Part shown: positions 35,529 through 41,884 of the stretch, piece after piece
How the letters are laid out: the number at the start of each line of letters is the position of its first letter
How positions within the stretch are numbered: the first letter of the stretch is position 1
NCBI RefSeq assembly: GCF_009883055.1
Contig: NZ_WWVR01000004.1
Coordinates: 61,906 to 125,905 of the forward strand
Origin: Blautia sp. BIOML-A1
GTDB taxonomy: Bacteria; Bacillota; Clostridia; Lachnospirales; Lachnospiraceae
Length of the DNA: 64,000 bases
Direction: 5' to 3'
Notes under the pieces: model-generated
Told to the model about the DNA's origin: nothing
Seen by the model: only the letters and a program-made list of their open reading frames with translations
The model's database searches: none
Program-made: the position numbers and the translations under genes

Positions 35529-36586
35529 TGTACGTTGAATTAAAGGATATTAACAAAACTTTTGGAGATTATAAAGCGTCTGACCATGTTTCCTTTGGAA
35601 TCGAGAAGGGGAAACTGATCGGACTTCTGGGACCGAGCGGAAGTGGTAAGACAACAATCCTGCGCATGATCGCGGGACTGGAGCAGCCGGACAGCGGGGA
35701 GATCATTATTGACGGTAAGGTTGTCAACAATATTCCTGCCAGTGAGAGAGGTATTGGATTTGTATTTCAAAGCTATGCTCTGTTCCGCTATATGACAGTA
35801 TATGATAACATTGCCTTTGGGCTGAAGGTGCAGAAAGCGGATAAAAAATATATCAAAAGCAGAGTCATGGAGCTGATCGAACTGATCGGGCTTAGAGGAC
35901 TGGAAAAAAGATATCCGAGTCAGCTCTCCGGCGGACAGAGACAGAGGGTTGCTTTTGCAAGGGCGCTGGCACCGAATCCACAGCTCCTTCTTCTGGATGA
36001 GCCGTTTGCAGCGATCGATGCCAAGATCCGGCAGGAACTGCGTACCTGGCTCAAGGACATGATCGAAAAACTGGGGATCACCAGTATCTTTGTGACGCAT
36101 GACCAGGATGAGGCAATTGAAGTGGCAGACGAGATTATCATTACAAACAAGGGACATATTGAGCAGAAGGGAAGTCCGGTCGAAGTATACCAGAGTCCGG
36201 AAACTGCATTCAGTGCCTCTTTCTTTGGACAGGCAGCCATTGTAAAAGATTATCAGAAGTTCCGGTATTTTGAAAATATTCCGGGAGCAGATTATGCGAT
36301 CGTTCGTCCGGAGTTTGTCAAGGTGACCCGGAAGAATGAGGTGCAGAAATACAAGAGTTCCGCTTCAGAGGCAGAAGTCGAGAGAGTGGCATTTCGCGGC
36401 AGTTATTTTGAACTGGGCCTGAAAGTGGGAGATATCACCTTAAGCGCCAAAAGAGGCCTGGATGAGCCTCTGGTACACCAGGGAGAAAAGGTGGATGTGT
36501 TTGTACAGAGGCTTTTTGCCATCAAAGAAAACAAGGTTTATGCACTGGAGAACAGTTCTATAAGAGAAGATTATCTGGTAATCTGA
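35528..36586 (+). CDS. cysA: Sulfate ABC transporter ATP-binding protein CysA
   Basis: The 352-residue ATPase has Walker A (GPSGSGKTT), signature LSGGQRQRV, Walker B (LLLLDEP), the switch THDQDEAIEVAD and a C-terminal TOBE-like regulatory region from about 240. The FVFQSYALFRYMTVYDNIAFGL segment is typical of the sulfate class. It powers Sbp-CysTW and ends the operon; the Rrf2 gene downstream has its own promoter. Confidence 0.94.
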   Translation: MYVELKDINKTFGDYKASDHVSFGIEKGKLIGLLGPSGSGKTTILRMIAGLEQPDSGEIIIDGKVVNNIPASERGIGFVFQSYALFRYMTVYDNIAFGLKVQKADKKYIKSRVMELIELIGLRGLEKRYPSQLSGGQRQRVAFARALAPNPQLLLLDEPFAAIDAKIRQELRTWLKDMIEKLGITSIFVTHDQDEAIEVADEIIITNKGHIEQKGSPVEVYQSPETAFSASFFGQAAIVKDYQKFRYFENIPGADYAIVRPEFVKVTRKNEVQKYKSSASEAEVERVAFRGSYFELGLKVGDITLSAKRGLDEPLVHQGEKVDVFVQRLFAIKENKVYALENSSIREDYLVI

Positions 36587-36597
36587 CAGGATAGTGC

Positions 36598-36626
36598 TTG
36601 AAATCCCTATAACCTTGTAGTATAAT
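36598..36626 (+). promoter_or_regulatory. Promoter of the IscR-like gene
   Basis: TTGAAA (36598-36603) and TATAAT (36621-36626) have a 17-base spacer. The next bases read AGGTATATGG, similar to the AGGTATATAG element at the 37214 promoter, so autoregulation is possible. Confidence 0.7.
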
Positions 36627-36646
36627 AGGTATATGGAGGGATTTAC

Positions 36647-37078
36647 ATGAAAATTTCAACAAGAGGACGCTATGCGATTCGAGTTCTTCTGGATCTTGCA
36701 GAGCATAACACAGGGGAATATATTCCATTAATGGACATTGCAAAGAGACAGGAAATTTCAGAGAAATATCTGGAATCTATTGTTTCCGTATTAAGTAAAC
36801 AGAAATTTGTCAAGGCACTCAGAGGTAAGGGCGGGGGGTATCGTCTTGCCAAGGCACCTTCTGAGTACACGATTGGAAGCATCTTAAGGATCACGGAGGG
36901 TTCCATGGCACCGGTTGCCTGTCTGGATGACCATCCGAACCAGTGTGAGCGAGCTTCTTCCTGCAGGACACTTCAGATGTGGGAGGGATTTTATAAGCTG
37001 ATCAATGAATATTTCGACGGGATCACACTGGAGGATCTTATGGAACAGAATGACGACATGGGAGATTATGTGATCTGA
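36647..37078 (+). CDS. Rrf2 family regulator with an IscR-type cysteine triad
   Basis: The 143-residue protein has the Rrf2 winged helix (STRGRYAIRVLLDLAEH, LMDIAKRQEISEKYLE, ALRGKGGGYRLAK). Downstream the three cysteines in ACLDDHPNQCERASSCRT give the C-x7-C-x6-C spacing that binds a [2Fe-2S] cluster in IscR. It sits between sulfate transport and the sulfite reductase operon rather than beside isc or suf genes. It probably senses iron-sulfur or redox state and controls these genes. AGGGATTTAC is the weak ribosome binding region after GGAGG. Confidence 0.85.
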   Translation: MKISTRGRYAIRVLLDLAEHNTGEYIPLMDIAKRQEISEKYLESIVSVLSKQKFVKALRGKGGGYRLAKAPSEYTIGSILRITEGSMAPVACLDDHPNQCERASSCRTLQMWEGFYKLINEYFDGITLEDLMEQNDDMGDYVI

Positions 37079-37213
37079 CAGTTTGTTGCGGGGAATCCTT
37101 GTGACACTTCCGAAGAATGAGGCGGCAGAACATATCAAAGCAGAAAAAGATGTGTTCTGCTGCCTTTTCTATGATAAAAAATGGAAAAAAATAGAAAAAA
37201 CCTATAAACCCTA

Positions 37214-37243
37214 TTGACATGGTATGTTTATAGGTATATAGTA
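37214..37243 (+). promoter_or_regulatory. Promoter of the sulfite reductase / thiocarboxylate operon with sulfur motif
   Basis: TTGACA (37214-37219) and TATAGT (37237-37242) have a 17-base spacer filled by GGTATGTTTATAGGTA, so a bound regulator would block RNA polymerase. The combined motif GTATGTTTATAGGTATATA recurs, with few changes, before sbp. Confidence 0.75.
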
Positions 37244-37283
37244 ATACCATCAAAACAGCCAAAGAAAACAAAGGAGCACAGGA

Positions 37284-38519
37284 ATGAAAGAATACGGTTT
37301 TAATACAACTTTGCTTCATGGGAGCGAGGACAGTAATCCTCACGGCGCGACACAGGTACCGATCTACCAGTCCAGTGCATTCCGTCATGATACGGCAGAG
37401 GAATTGGAGAAGATTTTTGCCAATAAATGTGCAGGATATTCTTACACAAGAATCAATAATCCTACGATCGAATCTTTTGAGAAGCGGATGACGAAACTGG
37501 AAGGTGGAATTGGAAGCGTGGCGTGTTCCTCCGGAATGGCAGCACTGTCCATGGCAATGATGAACATTCTTAAAAATGGTGATCATGTCGTGGCGGCAGC
37601 AGGACTTTACGGTGGGACGGTAGAGCTTCTGGATGAGCTTAAGGCATATGGGATTACGACCTCCTATGTACAGGAGAATACCCCGGAGGCTTTTGAAGCA
37701 GCAATAAGACCTGAGACCAGAGTTGTTTTTGCAGAGACGATCGGTAATCCAAAGCTGGATGTCACAGACATTGAGGGAGTGGCAGCGATCGCACATAAGA
37801 GAGGACTTCCGTTTCTGGTAGACAATACGGTCGCAACACCGTATCTCATTAATCCACTGAAGCTTGGAGCAGATGTTGTGATTCATTCCTCATCCAAATA
37901 CATAAATGGAAGCAGTGATGCGATCAGTGGTATCCTGGTAAGCGGAGGCAAGTTTCGGTGGGATCCGGAGAAATTTCCGGGAATGGCAGAGTTTAAGAAA
38001 TTTGGTCCATTTGCCTATCTTGCAAAGCTGCGAAATGGACTGTTTCGAAGCATGGGAGCCTGTCTTGCACCGCAGAATGCTTTTCTCAATAACCTGGGAC
38101 TTGAAACCCTGGGACTTCGAATGCAGCGTCACTGCAGCAATGCCATGGAACTGGCAGAGTTCCTTCAGGGACTGGGACATGAAATCACGGTTTCCTATCC
38201 GGGTCTTAAGGAACATCCTTATCATGAAATTGCGGCGAAACAGTTTCACGGTGGATTTGGAGCGATCATAACCTTAAGAACAGGAAGTAAGGAAAGAGCT
38301 TTTCATATTTTAAATGAATTGAAACTTCCCTGGCTGGTATCCAACATCGGAGATACCAAGACGCTGGTGATTCATCCGTCAAGTACTATTGCGGCACACC
38401 TTTCCGATGAAGAAAAAGAACTTTCCGGTGTGTACGACGATATGATCCGGATCAGCGTGGGAATTGAAGATATAGAAGACCTGAAAGAAGATTTCAGACG
38501 AGTGATAGAAGGAGAATAA
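37284..38519 (+). CDS. Second MetY-like O-acetylhomoserine sulfhydrylase, candidate thiocarboxylate-dependent
   Basis: The 411-residue Cys/Met-metabolism PLP enzyme has YQSSAFRHDTAEELEKIF, SYTRINNPTIESFEKRM, the PLP Lys in VIHSSSKYINGSSD and SNIGDTKTLVIHPSSTIAAH. It belongs to the MetY/MetB superfamily but differs clearly from the MetY at 28504 (shorter, with HGSEDSNPHGATQVPIY at the N terminus). It heads the operon with sulfite reductase and a ThiS/ThiF/JAMM set, as the MetY of Wolinella succinogenes does. I infer that it takes sulfur from the carrier protein thiocarboxylate to make homocysteine. Confidence 0.85.
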   Translation: MKEYGFNTTLLHGSEDSNPHGATQVPIYQSSAFRHDTAEELEKIFANKCAGYSYTRINNPTIESFEKRMTKLEGGIGSVACSSGMAALSMAMMNILKNGDHVVAAAGLYGGTVELLDELKAYGITTSYVQENTPEAFEAAIRPETRVVFAETIGNPKLDVTDIEGVAAIAHKRGLPFLVDNTVATPYLINPLKLGADVVIHSSSKYINGSSDAISGILVSGGKFRWDPEKFPGMAEFKKFGPFAYLAKLRNGLFRSMGACLAPQNAFLNNLGLETLGLRMQRHCSNAMELAEFLQGLGHEITVSYPGLKEHPYHEIAAKQFHGGFGAIITLRTGSKERAFHILNELKLPWLVSNIGDTKTLVIHPSSTIAAHLSDEEKELSGVYDDMIRISVGIEDIEDLKEDFRRVIEGE

Positions 38520-38520
38520 G

Positions 38521-39384
38521 ATGGCGAAAGTAGATTATGCAACATTAAAAAAAGGCGGTTTTATGCGTCAGAAACAGAAGAATAATTTTTCGCTGCGTCT
38601 TGCCTGTGTCGGCGGAACACTGACAGCGGAAAATCTCAGGAAGATCGCAGAGGTTGCAGAGAAATTCGGAGATGGATACGTACATCTCACTTCCAGACAG
38701 GGAGTTGAGATCCCGTTTATCAAATTAAATGATATTGATGATGTAACAGCAGACCTTGCCACAGGCGGCTGCAAACCGGGTGTCTGCGGACCGAGAGTAC
38801 GAACAGTAACTGCCTGCCAGGGCAATGCGGTCTGTCCGAGTGGAAACATCAACAGCTATGATATCGCAGTGAAATTAAACGACAGATATTTCGGAAGAGA
38901 GCTTCCGCATAAATTCAAGTTCGGTGTGACAGGATGCCAGAATAACTGCCTCAAAGCAGAAGAGAATGACGTAGGAATCAAAGGGGCAGCACAGATTTCA
39001 TGGAAGGAAGGTTCCTGTATCCACTGTGGTGTCTGTGAAAAAGCCTGTCGAGAGGAAGCAATTTCCTTTAAGGACGACAAACTTGTGATCGATACCGACA
39101 AATGCAACTACTGCGGACGCTGTGCAAAATCCTGTCCGGTAGATGCCTGGGATGTAGAGGAGGCATATCTTGTATCTTTTGGAGGTACCTTCGGAAATCA
39201 TATCAGTAAGGGACAGGAATTACTTCCGCTGATCACTTCAGAAGAACAGCTTTTCCGTGTGACAGACGCAGCAATCCAGTTCTTTGCAGATCATGCAAAA
39301 GCAGGTGAGCGATTCAAGTTCACCATTGACCGGGTTGGAGAAGATAAACTGTACGAAGTACTGAAAGGAGCTTATGATGGCTGA
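38521..39384 (+). CDS. Siroheme-dependent sulfite reductase (AsrC/Fsr-like) with ferredoxin domain
   Basis: The 287-residue protein reduces sulfite to sulfide. A nitrite/sulfite reductase half-domain (VHLTSRQGVEIPF) is followed by siroheme/[4Fe-4S] ligands in ACQGNAVCPSGNINSYD and GVTGCQNNCLKAEENDVG. A two-cluster ferredoxin insert (CIHCGVCEKAC, CNYCGRCAKSCP) comes next. No AsrA or AsrB electron-transfer subunits are nearby, so a ferredoxin is the likely donor. Siroheme can come from the hemA-sirC-hemC-hemD operon at 50-57 kb. The stop of the MetY-like gene is 1 base upstream. Confidence 0.88.
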   Translation: MAKVDYATLKKGGFMRQKQKNNFSLRLACVGGTLTAENLRKIAEVAEKFGDGYVHLTSRQGVEIPFIKLNDIDDVTADLATGGCKPGVCGPRVRTVTACQGNAVCPSGNINSYDIAVKLNDRYFGRELPHKFKFGVTGCQNNCLKAEENDVGIKGAAQISWKEGSCIHCGVCEKACREEAISFKDDKLVIDTDKCNYCGRCAKSCPVDAWDVEEAYLVSFGGTFGNHISKGQELLPLITSEEQLFRVTDAAIQFFADHAKAGERFKFTIDRVGEDKLYEVLKGAYDG

Positions 39385-39625
39385 TTATAAAATCGATGAT
39401 ACCATAGATATTACAGATGTTGTGTGTCCGGTAACATTTGTTAAGGCAAAGGTTGCACTGGAGGAGCTTGATGACGGACAGATCCTTGCAGTCCGCATGA
39501 ATAACGGCGAGCCGGTGCAGAATGTACCGAGAAGCATAAAGGAAGAGGGACACCAGATTCTGAAGCTTAACGACAATGGGGATGATACTTTTACCCTGAT
39601 CGTCCGGAAAGTGGAGGACGAATGA
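39374..39625 (+). CDS. TusA/SirA-family sulfur carrier protein
   Basis: The 83-residue protein has the family signature DVVCPVTFVKAKVALEEL with the single sulfur-binding Cys followed by Pro. TusA-type proteins pass persulfide sulfur between enzymes. Two adjacent ATGs (39374 and 39377) follow AAAGGAG, and either could be used. It overlaps the sulfite reductase gene by 11 bases, so it probably handles sulfide or persulfide made by that enzyme. Confidence 0.85.
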   Translation: MMADYKIDDTIDITDVVCPVTFVKAKVALEELDDGQILAVRMNNGEPVQNVPRSIKEEGHQILKLNDNGDDTFTLIVRKVEDE

Positions 39626-39626
39626 T

Positions 39627-39944
39627 ATGGCACTGAGAATCAACGCAGAGAATTTTGAAGAAAAGGTATTAAAGGCAGATAAGCCGGTTCTCGTTGACTT
39701 TTATTCGGATACTTGTATCCCATGCAAACAGATGGCAGGTATTCTCGGAGATATCGAGGATGAGAATGAAGATGATATTTATATTTACAAAGTCAATGTA
39801 AATTACGATAAGGCACTGGCAGAAGAATTCAAGGTCATGTCCGCGCCGACGGTTATCTGTTTTGTAAACGGAGAGCAGAAAGGCAAGGTAGTCGGACTGA
39901 AGGAGCCGGAGGAAATCGAAGCCTTGTTTGAAGAATTTGTCTGA
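39627..39944 (+). CDS. Thioredoxin-like protein with CIPC active site
   Basis: The 105-residue thioredoxin-fold protein has VLVDFYSDTCIPCKQM at the active site and the cis-Pro segment MSAPTVICF. The usual WCGPC is changed to TCIPC: the Trp is Thr and Gly-Pro is Ile-Pro, which should alter the redox potential. It lies 1 base after the TusA-like gene. A role in reducing AprAB-linked, TusA or thiocarboxylate intermediates is plausible from context only. Confidence 0.85.
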   Translation: MALRINAENFEEKVLKADKPVLVDFYSDTCIPCKQMAGILGDIEDENEDDIYIYKVNVNYDKALAEEFKVMSAPTVICFVNGEQKGKVVGLKEPEEIEALFEEFV

Positions 39945-39990
39945 TTATTTACATATACAAGATAAAATTTGATTATTAAGGAGAAAAAAT

Positions 39991-40200
39991 ATGTTTATCA
40001 GAGTAGCAGGAGAGAAAAAAGAATATCCGGAAGGACTTACAGTTAAAGAATTGATTGAAAAGGAAGATGTGGAAACTCCACAGTATGTTACAGTAACGCT
40101 CAATGATGAATTTGTGGAAAGCGGAGCTTTCGATTCCACAGAAGTCAAAGACGGCGATGAAATCGAGTTTCTGTATTTCATGGGAGGAGGAGCAAGATAA
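39991..40200 (+). CDS. ThiS/MoaD-like sulfur carrier with C-terminal GGGAR
   Basis: The 69-residue beta-grasp protein (FIRVAGEKKEYPEGLTVKELIE, then DEIEFLYF) ends in MGGGAR. A normal ThiS ends in a free Gly-Gly that is adenylated and converted to a thiocarboxylate. Here extra residues follow, so a peptidase must trim the tail. A JAMM peptidase is encoded at 41447. This matches HcyS of Wolinella succinogenes and CysO of Mycobacterium. AAGGAG precedes the ATG, and the stop overlaps the ThiF-like start (TAATG). There are no thiazole genes nearby, so thiamine synthesis is less likely. Confidence 0.87.
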   Translation: MFIRVAGEKKEYPEGLTVKELIEKEDVETPQYVTVTLNDEFVESGAFDSTEVKDGDEIEFLYFMGGGAR

Positions 40201-41006
40201 TGTCATTTACAAACGAACAGGTGGAGCGTTATTCCCGCCACATCATCCTCAAAGAGGTTGGTGCCAAGGGCCAGAAGAAACTCCTCAATGCAAAAGTGCT
40301 GATCATCGGTGCAGGCGGACTTGGTGCTCCGGTGGCTATGTATCTTGCAGCAGCAGGTGTCGGAACCATCGGAATTGCAGATGCGGATGAGGTTGATCTT
40401 TCCAATCTTCAGAGACAGGTCATCCATACAACTGCTGATCTTGGCAAAGCTAAAGTCAAATCAGCAAAGGAAACCATGCAGGCGATCAATCCGGATGTCA
40501 AGGTTAATACTTATCGTAAATTCATCACATCCGAAAATATCATGGATATCATTAAGGATTATGACTTTATCATCGACGGAACAGATAATTTCCCGGCAAA
40601 ATTTCTGATCAATGATGCCTGTGTTATGGCAGGAAAACCGTTTTGTCATGCGGGGATCATTCGTTTCAAAGGACAGCTGATGACTTATGTTCCGGGAGAG
40701 GGACCGTGTTACAGATGTGTATTCAAGGATCCGCCGCCGAAGGATGCTGTACCGACCTGTAAGCAGGCAGGAGTCATCGGAGCCATGGCAGGAGTTATTG
40801 GAAGTCTTCAGGCGATGGAAGCTATCAAGTACATTATCGGAAAAGGTGATCTTCTTACGGGAAGGCTTCTCACCTATGATGCTCTGACTATGACTTTCCG
40901 TACGGTGAAGCTTCCAAAGAATCATGAATGTCCGGTATGCGGTGACCACCCGACGATCACCAAACTGATTGATTACGAGCAGGCAGAATGCGATATGCAT
41001 ATATAA
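40200..41006 (+). CDS. ThiF/MoeB-like adenylyltransferase for the sulfur carrier
   Basis: The 268-residue E1-like enzyme activates the C-terminal Gly of the neighbouring ThiS-like protein as an adenylate before sulfur transfer. It has RYSRHIILKEVGAKGQKKL, the nucleotide loop IIGAGGLGAP, DADEVDLSNLQRQV, the zinc pairs CYRC and CPVC, and the possible catalytic Cys in VPTCKQAGVIG. It lacks a C-terminal rhodanese domain, so sulfur must come from another protein (sulfide, TusA-like or reductase). Function is by family and context. Confidence 0.9.
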   Translation: MSFTNEQVERYSRHIILKEVGAKGQKKLLNAKVLIIGAGGLGAPVAMYLAAAGVGTIGIADADEVDLSNLQRQVIHTTADLGKAKVKSAKETMQAINPDVKVNTYRKFITSENIMDIIKDYDFIIDGTDNFPAKFLINDACVMAGKPFCHAGIIRFKGQLMTYVPGEGPCYRCVFKDPPPKDAVPTCKQAGVIGAMAGVIGSLQAMEAIKYIIGKGDLLTGRLLTYDALTMTFRTVKLPKNHECPVCGDHPTITKLIDYEQAECDMHI

Positions 41007-41446
41007 TATGAATTATAGATTGTAGGTTATAGCATTACGTGTGCGAGATCAAATATTTCATCGAAGATACGCTCTCGCTGCCTTCGACTGGCAGCGGATA
41101 CTAAGGGAGCAAAAACACTCCCTAAGTACCGGCCGTCTCAGAGCATCTTCTCTCGAAATATTTATCCGCACACTGTGGATATGCAGAGATAACAATTGCA
41201 CTAAAAGTTATATTACAATGTTTCGGGAGCGGAGTCCAGTAGCCCACGCGACCTTTTACGACGAACATATTTTCAATGCACAGTGTATGAATAAACAGAT
41301 TCATAAGGGGATGATCTGAGACGGCCGGTACTTAGTGACCGTGTTGTGGTCACTTAGCACCGTTGCCAGTCGAAGTCAGCGAGAGCGTGTCCCCGTTTGA
41401 ACTGTTTATTCACACACGTCAGAGAAGAATATCGAGGAGCCCTCTT
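41007..41446. repeat. Two inverted copies of a structured ~137-nt repeat in a 440-nt intergenic region
   Basis: No gene is convincing here. The left unit (about 41037-41175) and right unit (about 41283-41419) are inverted copies. Their inner 81-base arms (41067-41147 and 41310-41390) are nearly identical as reverse complements. In each unit the arm is enclosed by a stem: 41039-41059 pairs with 41155-41173 on the left, and 41283-41298 with 41402-41417 on the right. The two stems have different sequences but both pair, and both begin with ACGTGTG. The hairpin tips also differ in a compensating way (GGAG/CTCC against TGACC/GGTCA). About 107 unique bases lie between. Confidence 0.75.
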
Positions 41447-41866
41447 ATGAAATTATATTTAAAAAAATCACACTACAACACCATCCTGACGCATTGCATC
41501 ACCGGTCTTCCCAACGAATCCTGCGGCCTCCTTGCAGGAAAGAAAGAGGACGAGGAGATCACTGTCACGAAGGTTTATCTCCTTACAAACATCGATGCCA
41601 GCAGAGAACATTTTTCCATGGATCCCAAAGAACAGCTTGCGGCACTTAAAGATGCCAGGGCAAATGGAGACAAGATCATCGGAAACTTTCATTCCCATCC
41701 GGAGTCTCCTTCCCGCCCATCCGAAGAAGACAAGCGGCTGGCATTTGACCCGACGATTGAATATCTGATTCTCTCCCTTATGGAAGAGGGAAATCCGATA
41801 CTCAAGGCATTCGGGATTGACAAAGAAAAGAATGTCACGATCCACGAAATCGAGATTACAGAATAA
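41447..41866 (+). CDS. JAMM/MPN+ zinc metallopeptidase, candidate processor of the sulfur carrier
   Basis: The 139-residue protein has a complete JAMM site: Glu24 in NESCGLL and the HxHx7SxxD motif with His82, His84, Ser92 and Asp95 (HSHPESPSRPSEED). In sulfur-carrier pathways such peptidases (Mec+, HcyD) trim the carrier tail to Gly-Gly or release the amino-acid product. The ThiS-like protein at 39991 ends GGGAR and needs such trimming. The ATG at 41447 has GAGGAG before it; an upstream frame crosses the repeat. It begins a new unit with aprA, aprB, cysD and cysN. Confidence 0.88.
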   Translation: MKLYLKKSHYNTILTHCITGLPNESCGLLAGKKEDEEITVTKVYLLTNIDASREHFSMDPKEQLAALKDARANGDKIIGNFHSHPESPSRPSEEDKRLAFDPTIEYLILSLMEEGNPILKAFGIDKEKNVTIHEIEITE

Positions 41867-41884
41867 AGTCAGGAAGAAAAAACT

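Noticed and set aside
41041..41319. 92-codon open frame in the intergenic repeat region
   Set aside because: It runs through one repeat arm, has no ribosome binding site and no recognisable protein features; the DNA pattern is explained by inverted structured repeats.
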